Below, one piece after another: positions 18,259 through 24,511 of a stretch of 44,459 nucleotides of DNA (positions within the stretch are counted from its first letter, which is position 1; each line of letters opens with the position of its first letter). The position numbers and the translations under genes are program-made. The DNA is from Arthrobacter sp. UM1. GTDB lineage: Bacteria > Actinomycetota > Actinomycetes > Actinomycetales > Micrococcaceae. Location of the stretch: the NCBI RefSeq assembly GCF_020483305.1, contig NZ_JACWAB010000011.1, positions 1 through 44,459 of the forward strand, given 5' to 3'. The notes under the pieces were generated by a model. That model was given only the letters and a program-made list of their open reading frames with translations, was not told where the DNA came from and searched no databases.

Positions 18259-18287
18259 TGCCCGTTGCTCTCGCCCTCGTGGCGTGA
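18258..18287 (+). other. Detached 3' end of the viral-form repressor gene (LPVALALVA-stop)
   Basis: In the excised circle the att core is followed by these bases. Continuing the repressor frame from GAG (last full codon of the core) gives TTG CCC GTT GCT CTC GCC CTC GTG GCG TGA, i.e. nine extra residues LPVALALVA. The terminal ALALVA resembles the ssrA degradation tag ending ALAA or its LVA variant. In the prophage this piece is separated from the gene by the whole element and has no start codon. Confidence 0.75.
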
Positions 18288-18362
18288 TTGCGATCTGTTA
18301 CGTCTGCAATGCTTCGCAACGGTAGCTTTTTGCCGGTCGGCTTTCCGGGTATTTAACTCGCC

Positions 18363-19172
18363 ATGAGCACGACCCGCCTTCTCGTAGACTTCGCGGCCTA
18401 CCAGCGCGCTGCAGGCCTTTCCCACCGCACCATCCGAGAGCGCGAGGGTGTGCTCCGGCAGCTCTCCCAGCACGTCAGCCTCGAGCGGGTGAGCGCCCGG
18501 GAGGTTATCCGCTTCATCGGCCGGCCAGGACTCAGGGCGTCGAGCCGGGCGACGTACCGGACGAGCATCGCTGCCTACACAAAATGGGCATGTGAGGAGG
18601 GCATCCTCGGCATGGACCCCATGGACCGGGTCCCTCGCGTAAAGCGACCGAGACTCGTGCCCCGCCCCATAACGGCAGCCGATATCTCCCGGCTCGTGGA
18701 GTCCTCACGGCGTCTCACCCGCGTGAAGATCCTCCTCGCAGCGCTCGCCGGCCTTCGCGTCCACGAAATCGCCAAAATCCGCGGCGAGGACATCGACCTC
18801 GACGCCCGCACCCTCACGGTTGAAGGCAAGGGCGGGCACATTGCACTCATTCCGCTGCACCCGCAGCTTGTCGAGATCGCGCAGGGCATGCCGCGAATTG
18901 GCTTCTGGTTCCCCTCCGAGACACGGCGCGGGCATGTCCACGCCCGCGCTGTCGGAAAAGCCATCCAACGCGCAATCGACCGGGCTGGCGCCGACGGCAC
19001 GCCTCACCAGCTGCGCCACTGGTACGGATCAAGCCTGCTCGCGAGCGGCGCGGACCTACGCACCGTTCAAGAGCTAATGAGACACGTCTCCATCCAATCG
19101 ACTCAAATCTATACGCTCGTCCCAGATGAAAGACGACACGAAGCGGTCTCCCGCCTCTCCATAGCCGCGTGA
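18363..19172 (+). CDS. int: Tyrosine-family integrase
   Basis: A 269-residue site-specific recombinase. The N-terminal SAM-like core-binding domain (about 5-90) is followed by the catalytic domain with R132 (AGLRVHEI), K156 (EGKGGH), H215-x-x-R218 (HQLRHW), H241 (LMRHVS) and nucleophile Y250 (QIYTLV). It lacks a separate long arm-binding domain. It lies beside attL and, in the circle, 75 bases downstream of the viral repressor stop, so it would be co-transcribed with rep only in the excised form. The C terminus -RLSIAA resembles an ssrA-like degradation signal, as reported for integrases of phages with integration-dependent immunity. Confidence 0.95.
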   Translation: MSTTRLLVDFAAYQRAAGLSHRTIREREGVLRQLSQHVSLERVSAREVIRFIGRPGLRASSRATYRTSIAAYTKWACEEGILGMDPMDRVPRVKRPRLVPRPITAADISRLVESSRRLTRVKILLAALAGLRVHEIAKIRGEDIDLDARTLTVEGKGGHIALIPLHPQLVEIAQGMPRIGFWFPSETRRGHVHARAVGKAIQRAIDRAGADGTPHQLRHWYGSSLLASGADLRTVQELMRHVSIQSTQIYTLVPDERRHEAVSRLSIAA

Positions 19173-19175
19173 ATC

Positions 19176-19204
19176 TTGCATTTCCAACCAAGTCGAATTA
19201 TGAT
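19176..19204 (+). promoter_or_regulatory. Strong sigma-A-type promoter for a leaderless transcript
   Basis: The -35 box TTGCAT (19176-19181), an exact 17-base spacer and the -10 box TATGAT (19199-19204). The ATG of the next gene is seven bases after the -10 box, so transcription should start at or next to the start codon. No ribosome binding site is present. Confidence 0.75.
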
Positions 19205-19210
19205 CGCGGT

Positions 19211-19849
19211 ATGGATATTTTCAGCCATATTTCCGAAGTTTTCAAGGCCGTTTATGCGTTCCTCAAGGATGCCGCCCCCATCGGCGGACTCATCGCAGGA
19301 GGATACGCGGTAAGACAGTTCCGATTAAATCGGAAGAATAGCGATGCACAGACGCGACCATACATCTCCGCAAGACTGCTCCCAGGAATTTGGGGGCCAG
19401 GCAACTACGACCTCCTCGTCGAGAACCACGGAAAGTCAGCAGCCCGTGACATCCGCCTGACCATCGACGGGTCGATCGACGACCCCAAGGGAGATGGAGC
19501 ACTCGCGGAATCGCTACGAAAGCCCTACACGGGCAACTACTCGTTTGACCTCCCGCCCGGAGCCCGTCGCAGGTTCGCCTGGAAGCTCAAGATTTCCGCC
19601 GCCACCCACGAGGGCGTTTCTTCCGGGCCAGTCCCCCTCAATATCACGTATACAGACAGCATTCATTTGAACAAGAAGAAGGATAAGTATTCCGAAAATA
19701 TTTCCGTTGACGCGGAAGAATTGGGGAAGTTGCTCGCCGCCCCACTGGAAGGGTTTCACCCCGCGGACCGCAAGAGCTACACGTTGAAGCACATCGCCGA
19801 TCGACTGGCTTTGCTCGTCCGCGCCATCGAACGTAACCACATCGAATAG
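19211..19849 (+). CDS. Accessory (moron) membrane-anchored protein of unknown function
   Basis: A 212-residue protein with an amphipathic/hydrophobic N-terminal part (about 10-36, including PIGGLIAGGYAV) followed by basic residues (RQFRLNRK), suggesting a membrane anchor with the rest in the cytoplasm. A beta-rich domain follows (50-150: RPYISARLLPG, LLVENHGKSAARDIRL), then helices near the C terminus (165-210). The NHG-x-S-A-x-D-I/V pattern recurs in many small actinobacterial membrane proteins of unknown role. Base composition is clearly more AT-rich than its neighbours, it has its own promoter, and it is transcribed against the late operon with a terminator between. A lysogeny-expressed exclusion or defence gene is a reasonable guess only. 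Confidence 0.8.
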   Translation: MDIFSHISEVFKAVYAFLKDAAPIGGLIAGGYAVRQFRLNRKNSDAQTRPYISARLLPGIWGPGNYDLLVENHGKSAARDIRLTIDGSIDDPKGDGALAESLRKPYTGNYSFDLPPGARRRFAWKLKISAATHEGVSSGPVPLNITYTDSIHLNKKKDKYSENISVDAEELGKLLAAPLEGFHPADRKSYTLKHIADRLALLVRAIERNHIE

Positions 19850-19860
19850 TTCCCCTACGA

Positions 19861-19902
19861 AACGGTGGTCTCTCGCGCGGATTTTTGCGAGAGACCACCG
19901 TT
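19861..19902. terminator. Bidirectional terminator between moron and late operon
   Basis: A perfect 16-bp stem: AACGGTGGTCTCTCGC (19861-19876) pairs with 19887-19902, followed on the plus strand by ATTTTC. The 10-base loop contains a T-run. It separates the convergent accessory gene and the end of the late operon. Confidence 0.85.
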
Positions 19903-19907
19903 ATTTT

Positions 19908-20150
19908 CTACCGGCTTCCTAGCCGGACTGCGACGTCGATGACGAGGCCGACGAGGCCCGTGCCGATGAGTCGAGCGATCCAGGTCTGCGCGGACTCAAG
20001 ACGCTGCACCCGGTCACGGAGCGGCTGGACCTCGCCCCGGAACTCCGCCTTCGTCGGATGAGCTGTGTCCAATTTCGTCTCGATGCGGTCGAGGCGGCGG
20101 ACGACCTCGCCGAGGGTGATGTCGTCGAGGCTCGTGTCATCGGCCACCAC
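19908..20150 (-). CDS. Small coiled-coil membrane protein, possible lysis accessory
   Basis: An 80-residue protein. Residues about 8-55 form a heptad-like charged helix (LGEVVRRLDRIETKLD, VQPLRDRVQRLE), followed by one transmembrane segment (about 57-75, ARLIGTGLVGLVIDVAV). This layout resembles XhlA/DUF2746-like phage proteins found beside holins. The GTG at 20150 has GGAGGG six bases upstream; the in-frame ATG at 20195 would add a Gly-rich leader. It overlaps the end of the upstream holin gene by 14 bases and is the last gene of the late operon. Confidence 0.72.
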   Translation of the reverse strand: MVADDTSLDDITLGEVVRRLDRIETKLDTAHPTKAEFRGEVQPLRDRVQRLESAQTWIARLIGTGLVGLVIDVAVRLGSR

Positions 20151-20391
20151 GCACCGCCCTCCGCCCCCGGGCCACGGCACGCCGCGGCGCCACACGTTGC
20201 GTCGCCTCGGCGGGGTGCTCCTCGCGTGGCGTGCGCTTGAGGTACCCGCCCGCGAACGCCAGGATCGCGGTGAGGGCAGCCGCTGCCTCCGACGGCACCT
20301 GAAGGTGGCAGACCTCCTCCGCGAACCACACGATGAGGACGGCCAACGATCCGGCGAGCCCGGCGGCCGTGACTTTCGCTGTTGGTCTCAT
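20137..20391 (-). CDS. Putative holin
   Basis: An 84-residue protein with two hydrophobic segments (about 8-25 and 35-52) and a highly basic C terminus (KRTPREEHP to RRAVRGGR), the standard class II holin layout. It would form membrane lesions that release the endolysin. It starts six bases after the endolysin stop, with AAGGGA before the ATG. Function is assigned by topology and position only. Confidence 0.75.
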   Translation of the reverse strand: MRPTAKVTAAGLAGSLAVLIVWFAEEVCHLQVPSEAAAALTAILAFAGGYLKRTPREEHPAEATQRVAPRRAVARGRRAVRGGR

Positions 20392-20396
20392 AGCCG

Positions 20397-21293
20397 TTAT
20401 CCCTTCTGGACCCAGGCCCGGTTGCCGGCGTACACGATGGTCGAGACCGTCCAGCCGTTGAGGTGCATGATGTGCTCGCCGGAGAGCCCGTACTGGCCGC
20501 CGATGGCAGCCGCGACGCCCTGAGGAGACGCGACATCCGCCGCGGTGACGGTGTGGACCACGGCCCCCGGGATGAGGATGCGCTGCCCCACCTCGATCCG
20601 GTCCGGGTGGCGGATGCCGTTGTGCTGGGCGAGCTCGGCGATGGTCTTGCCGTAGTGGGCGGCGATCCCGCCGAGCGTGTCCCCCGGGTCGACAATCCAG
20701 AACAGCCCCGCCGGGGCGATGGCGTGGCGCGGCGTCACGGGACGGGCCGCGGCGCGTGCGGCGGCGAGGGCGGCGGCTTTGTTCTCCGCGTCGATCTGCA
20801 GCTGCGGGTCGTACCGGGCCCACAGAATGCCGGCCACCTTGCCGGGGGCGAGGTCTACGCGGGCTTCGAGGATGCACTCGAAATGCAGGTGCGGCCCGGT
20901 GGACTGGCCGGTGTTGCCGGAGAGGCCGATGACCTGCCCGCGGGTCACCCGCTCCCCCGCCGCCGGGTACCGGTGCGAGAGATGCGCGTAGCAGCTGATC
21001 CAGTCGCCATGGTCGATGTACACACAGAACCCACCCTCCTCCGAGCTGTTGTCGGGCAGGACGGCCTTGCGCTCGAGCTCGTCATCGGTGATCTTGTGGC
21101 CCCAGTCGGCCCAGAGGACCGTGCCGTCGGCAATCGCCCGCACCGGGGTGCCCACGGGACACGGGTAGTCCTGACCGAGGTGGCCGCCGGTGTGCCGGTT
21201 CCAGGGGAAACGGCGGCCGTGCGGGTCCTCCCCGAAGCGCTGCGAAATCGTGCGAGCGAGCTCATCGGGGACGGGGTAGACGTCAGTGCTCAT
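20397..21293 (-). CDS. Endolysin: M23 metallopeptidase with LysM
   Basis: A 298-residue protein. The N-terminal M23 (LytM) domain (about 30-160) has zinc ligands H38 and D42 (GHLGQDY) and H137 (GPHLHFE), with H104 (YAHLSH) and H135 as catalytic partners. It should cut peptide cross-bridges of peptidoglycan. An Ala-rich linker (165-190) joins a LysM domain (198-243, WIVDPGDTLGGIAAHYG), and a second degenerate LysM-like repeat (245-298) ends in WVQKG. There is no signal peptide, so release needs the holin. It lies between the tail genes and the holin. Confidence 0.9.
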   Translation of the reverse strand: MSTDVYPVPDELARTISQRFGEDPHGRRFPWNRHTGGHLGQDYPCPVGTPVRAIADGTVLWADWGHKITDDELERKAVLPDNSSEEGGFCVYIDHGDWISCYAHLSHRYPAAGERVTRGQVIGLSGNTGQSTGPHLHFECILEARVDLAPGKVAGILWARYDPQLQIDAENKAAALAAARAAARPVTPRHAIAPAGLFWIVDPGDTLGGIAAHYGKTIAELAQHNGIRHPDRIEVGQRILIPGAVVHTVTAADVASPQGVAAAIGGQYGLSGEHIMHLNGWTVSTIVYAGNRAWVQKG

Positions 21294-21302
21294 GGATGCC
21301 TC

Positions 21303-21977
21303 CTAGACGGTCAGGGTGAGGGCGGTGCGGGCATCGGTGAGTGCCTGGGCCTGCTCCTCCGCCGTCAGGACGCGGGGCCAGACCTTCAGCAGCGCGTACT
21401 CCTCGGAGACGTCGCTGCTGTAGACGTTGGTGCCGAGGGTGTACCGGGTGGAGGCCGAGGGCTGCAGGGCCAGGTCGGGGCCCGCGCTCGTGCCGTCGAT
21501 GCTCGCCGTGACCCGCCCTGCCGTCAGGGTGAGCAGGTACACGGCCAGGCGTGCCGGCGGGCTCGACTGGAAGCTCGCGGTTGTGGTGCCGGAGACGGTG
21601 AGCTTGCCCGTGGCGCCACCGCCGATGACCCAGCCCGGGACGCCGATCTGGGCGCTCTTGGCGGCGGCGAGGCGGGCGACGAGCAGCACCGTCTGCCCCG
21701 TCGGCGGGGCCTGGCCGGGGGCGCTCATCCGGTCCGCGCCCGCGGCGATGGTCACGACCGGGCACGGCCCGTCCACGAACCGCACGCCCGTGGTGCCGGT
21801 AGCCAGAGGTGTGGTGCCGGTGATGTCCGGCAGCTCGCGGACCGGGCCGTCCGTGCCGCGCAGCGTCGCGGCGGCCCACATGTGCGAATAGTCACGGGGC
21901 CCGATCGTCGGCGGAGTGAACACCGCCGCCGGGTCGAGGACGGGCGCCCCGGTGGGGATGCCTTTGGCTGCTTCCAT
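21303..21977 (-). CDS. Tail-associated protein with LamG/concanavalin-like fold
   Basis: A 224-residue, beta-rich protein. The N-terminal part (1-75) resembles phage tail appendage leaders. Residues about 85-215 look like a LamG/concanavalin-A jelly roll: WVIGGGATGKLTVSG, VYLLTLTAGRVTASIDG, and the closing VWPRVLTAEEQAQALTDA helix, typical of the domain end. It probably contributes to host-surface binding. It lies directly downstream of the deacetylase-like tail protein and before the endolysin. Family assignment is by pattern only. Confidence 0.7.
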   Translation of the reverse strand: MEAAKGIPTGAPVLDPAAVFTPPTIGPRDYSHMWAAATLRGTDGPVRELPDITGTTPLATGTTGVRFVDGPCPVVTIAAGADRMSAPGQAPPTGQTVLLVARLAAAKSAQIGVPGWVIGGGATGKLTVSGTTTASFQSSPPARLAVYLLTLTAGRVTASIDGTSAGPDLALQPSASTRYTLGTNVYSSDVSEEYALLKVWPRVLTAEEQAQALTDARTALTLTV

Positions 21978-21989
21978 GATGCGTTCTCC

Positions 21990-23252
21990 TTAGCTGGTGG
22001 TGATACGGGTGTGGTGCCACTGGGACAGCAGCACGAGGTCCAGGTCACCGGCATCCCGCCGCGCGGCCAGCCGGTCGAGGAAGCCCTCGAAGCCGGCGCG
22101 GGTGACCCTGCGGGGCGCGCCGCCGCCGTCGAGGTAGCAGGCGTGCAGGCTGAGGATGGTCCCGTGGCCGCGCTCGATGGCCGCGGCGACGTGCCGGTCC
22201 CCGATCCCGCCCGGCTTGACGCCGGCGTCGTCGGGGTAGTCGAGCCACTGCCGCCCGGCCAGGGTCACGGGCCGCCCGTCGAGCGGGTGCGTGATGACCC
22301 CGCCGTCGCCGGGACGCCGCTGAGTGCCCCCGGCCCAGGCGTGCCCGCCGAGCACGAGCCGCGCGAACTCGCTCCCGAGGTAGACCTCCTCATCCGTGAT
22401 GAGCGGGGCGGTCTTGTAGCGGATGCCTTCGGGGTAGTCGCACCCGGGCGGCAGCCACCCGAGGATCGCTTGACCGGTCTCGGCACGCAGCCGGGCCCGG
22501 GAGCCGAGGATCTCCGCCTCGAGCGCGTCCACGTCCCTCACGTCGGCATGGGAGGCGCCGTGGTTGACGATCTCCACCCGGGACGGGTCCAGGGCCCGGA
22601 TGTCCGCCCACGAGGCCCCCGCACTGAAGCGGGCATAGGAGTAACCCGGGTCGAAGGCGTTACCGTTCAAGGCCCAGCTGCAGGGGATGTTCCGGGCGGC
22701 CAGCAGCGGCAGGACGAGCTGGAGGGTGGCGGCCGGGTAGTCGTCGACGACGAGCGCGACCTGAGCCCGCGGCGAGGTGCGGGCGTGCAGCCGGCGGGCT
22801 TTGGCCTGGAGCAGGTCACGGGCGAGCCCGTACCGGACCCGGTCCACGGCCGCGTTGACCGCCACGGCGCTCACTCCCCCGCCCACAGGCCTGCCCCTCC
22901 AGTTCGTTCCGGTCTCGAACGTGCCGGCTGCGGGTGCGTCACAGGCGACGAGGAGGCGCTCATCGCCGTTGAGGACGGCTCCGAGGCCGGTGAGGATCGC
23001 CGGCATGTCGGCGGGGGTAGGCATCGGCAGCCCGCGCCAGTTGCTGCCGTACTGGTAGAGCCCGCTCGCGGCGGCGTCGATGGGCTGCATGGTGGCGGCC
23101 GCGACGGTGGCGATGCGGCGGCCAAGCTCGGCGTCGGCGGCAGCGGCCGCGCGGGCGTTCTGGGTGATCGCGTCGTCGCCGTCGCGGATCGGGGCGTCCC
23201 CGTCAGGCAGGGCGAATCCGGCCTGGAGGAGGGCTTCATCGGAGATGGTCAC
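21990..23252 (-). CDS. Tail-tip protein with NodB-like polysaccharide deacetylase domain
   Basis: A 420-residue protein. The N-terminal 150 residues resemble a phage tail fibre leader. Residues about 163-415 have the carbohydrate-esterase family 4 (NodB) layout: VALVVDDYP (D170/D171), NHGASH (H231, H235), a WLPPGCDYP segment (266-274) and LSLHACYLD with a C-terminal His (H370). A deacetylase acting on cell-wall polysaccharide or peptidoglycan during adsorption is inferred. GTG at 23252 is chosen because GGAG lies six bases before it and it makes a GTGA overlap with the previous stop; ATG at 23264 is the alternative. Confidence 0.82.
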   Translation of the reverse strand: MTISDEALLQAGFALPDGDAPIRDGDDAITQNARAAAAADAELGRRIATVAAATMQPIDAAASGLYQYGSNWRGLPMPTPADMPAILTGLGAVLNGDERLLVACDAPAAGTFETGTNWRGRPVGGGVSAVAVNAAVDRVRYGLARDLLQAKARRLHARTSPRAQVALVVDDYPAATLQLVLPLLAARNIPCSWALNGNAFDPGYSYARFSAGASWADIRALDPSRVEIVNHGASHADVRDVDALEAEILGSRARLRAETGQAILGWLPPGCDYPEGIRYKTAPLITDEEVYLGSEFARLVLGGHAWAGGTQRRPGDGGVITHPLDGRPVTLAGRQWLDYPDDAGVKPGGIGDRHVAAAIERGHGTILSLHACYLDGGGAPRRVTRAGFEGFLDRLAARRDAGDLDLVLLSQWHHTRITTS

Positions 23253-24511
23253 TTCTGGCTCCATTTCTCTGTGACCGCGTTCCAGCGGGTGGCTTTCGGG
23301 TAGGCGGTGTGCCAGGTGGTTCCCGCGATATCGGGGCTGGGATCGCCGGTGACGAGCTCGTGTGGGGTGAGGCCGAGCGTCATCTGCCATGTGTCCGAGC
23401 GGATCTCTTCCTGGATCTGCTGCACGAAGTAGACGCTGCCGACGGGCTCGGGCCAGTCGTGCGAGAGGGTGATGGGGTCGCCGTGCTCCATGGCGAGCAG
23501 CTGTCCGGCGAGGTGGCGTTCGCTGGGCTTGTCGCTGGAGAGGAGGGCGAGGAGGTCTACTCGGACGGTCGGGACTCGGTAGCGGGCGCCGCCTTCGCGG
23601 ACGGCGCGGGCCTTCATGGCCTTGTCCAGCTGCCCGGTTCGCGGCCAGATGTGCGTGAGGTCCACGGGCTCGGGGCGGGCCACGTAGCGGGAGTCCGACG
23701 TTGTCCAGGCTTTCTCCACGGTGGCGCCGTAGGCGCTGGTGGGGTCTCGCATGATGTAGCGGACCTCGATAGCGGTGGTCTTCTGCTGCTCCCAGGACGC
23801 GGCGGAGAGCGCCGCCCGTCGTGTCAGGGGGTGGGGCCAGCGCTGCTTCCATTGGGAGGCCAGGAACGCGCGGAAGCTGAGGTTTTGGGCTTCCAGGTCG
23901 CCGTTGCGCAGCGTGCGGACGAAGATTCCGAGGTCTTCGCAGTATCGGGACCGGATGTCGGAGGCGGTGAGGGTGATGGGGCCGGACTCGAGCCCGGCGA
24001 CGGCGTCCCACGCGTGGCCGGCTGCGAGGCGGGCGAGCCCTACGGGGATCCCGGAGGCCTTGAGCAGCGCCCTGTAGACGTCCGGCAGCGCGGAAGACTC
24101 GGGGGTGACGACGACGCTGCGGTTCATGGGCTCGATGAGCGCGGACCAGTCCGAGCAGACGAGCTGGGTGCTCTGCCGGGTGTCTGAGCGGTCCTCCACG
24201 CTCTTCATGGCTAGGCGACCGAAGAACCGGTGTTCGAGGCTTGCCGCGGGGTAGCTCGTGATCTCGTGAAGGCGTCGAGCGCCGTAGGCGGTGAGCTTGA
24301 GCCGGACGGAGGTGTCGCGGGTGATCGGCTCGGCGCCGGGCAACCGGGTGGTGAGTGTGGACGGGCTCCACCCGATGGGCGAGCCTGCGTCGCCTCGGCT
24401 GATGCTCAGGCTGATGATGGTGTGGTCGTTGCGCCATGGGCGGCCAGCGATCTGCAGCTCGAACAGCGGCGCGGCGGCGCCGAGGGCTCGATGGAGGCGT
24501 TTTGAGGCCAT
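23249..24511 (-). CDS. Minor tail protein (baseplate/tail-tip)
   Basis: A 420-residue protein directly after the tape measure, with a TAATG stop-start overlap. This is the position of distal tail and tail-associated proteins in siphoviruses. It has mixed alpha/beta composition and no enzyme motif was recognised. The central part (about 90-330) resembles minor tail proteins of actinophages. A near-complete length and strong codon bias support a real gene. Confidence 0.82.
   Translation of the reverse strand: MASKRLHRALGAAAPLFELQIAGRPWRNDHTIISLSISRGDAGSPIGWSPSTLTTRLPGAEPITRDTSVRLKLTAYGARRLHEITSYPAASLEHRFFGRLAMKSVEDRSDTRQSTQLVCSDWSALIEPMNRSVVVTPESSALPDVYRALLKASGIPVGLARLAAGHAWDAVAGLESGPITLTASDIRSRYCEDLGIFVRTLRNGDLEAQNLSFRAFLASQWKQRWPHPLTRRAALSAASWEQQKTTAIEVRYIMRDPTSAYGATVEKAWTTSDSRYVARPEPVDLTHIWPRTGQLDKAMKARAVREGGARYRVPTVRVDLLALLSSDKPSERHLAGQLLAMEHGDPITLSHDWPEPVGSVYFVQQIQEEIRSDTWQMTLGLTPHELVTGDPSPDIAGTTWHTAYPKATRWNAVTEKWSQK

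Larger units (their letters stand above)
18033..18362. other. Host/prophage boundary region without a complete gene
   Basis: From left to right: host spacer after lysE, the host hairpin (18181-18210), the attL core with a 43-base 3' fragment of tRNA-Thr (18213-18258), the orphaned 3' codons of the viral repressor (18258-18287), and 75 bases before the integrase. The only open frame here, 18098-18325 plus, has no start signal and includes the tRNA fragment, so it is not called. Confidence 0.7.

Noticed and set aside
18098-18325. 75-residue frame across attL
   Set aside because: Covers the host hairpin, tRNA fragment and repressor tail without a start signal.
20463-23303. 946-residue plus-strand frame
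   Set aside because: Long shadow caused by high third-position GC over the endolysin and tail genes; composition is Gly/Val/Asp/Arg-rich with no domain.
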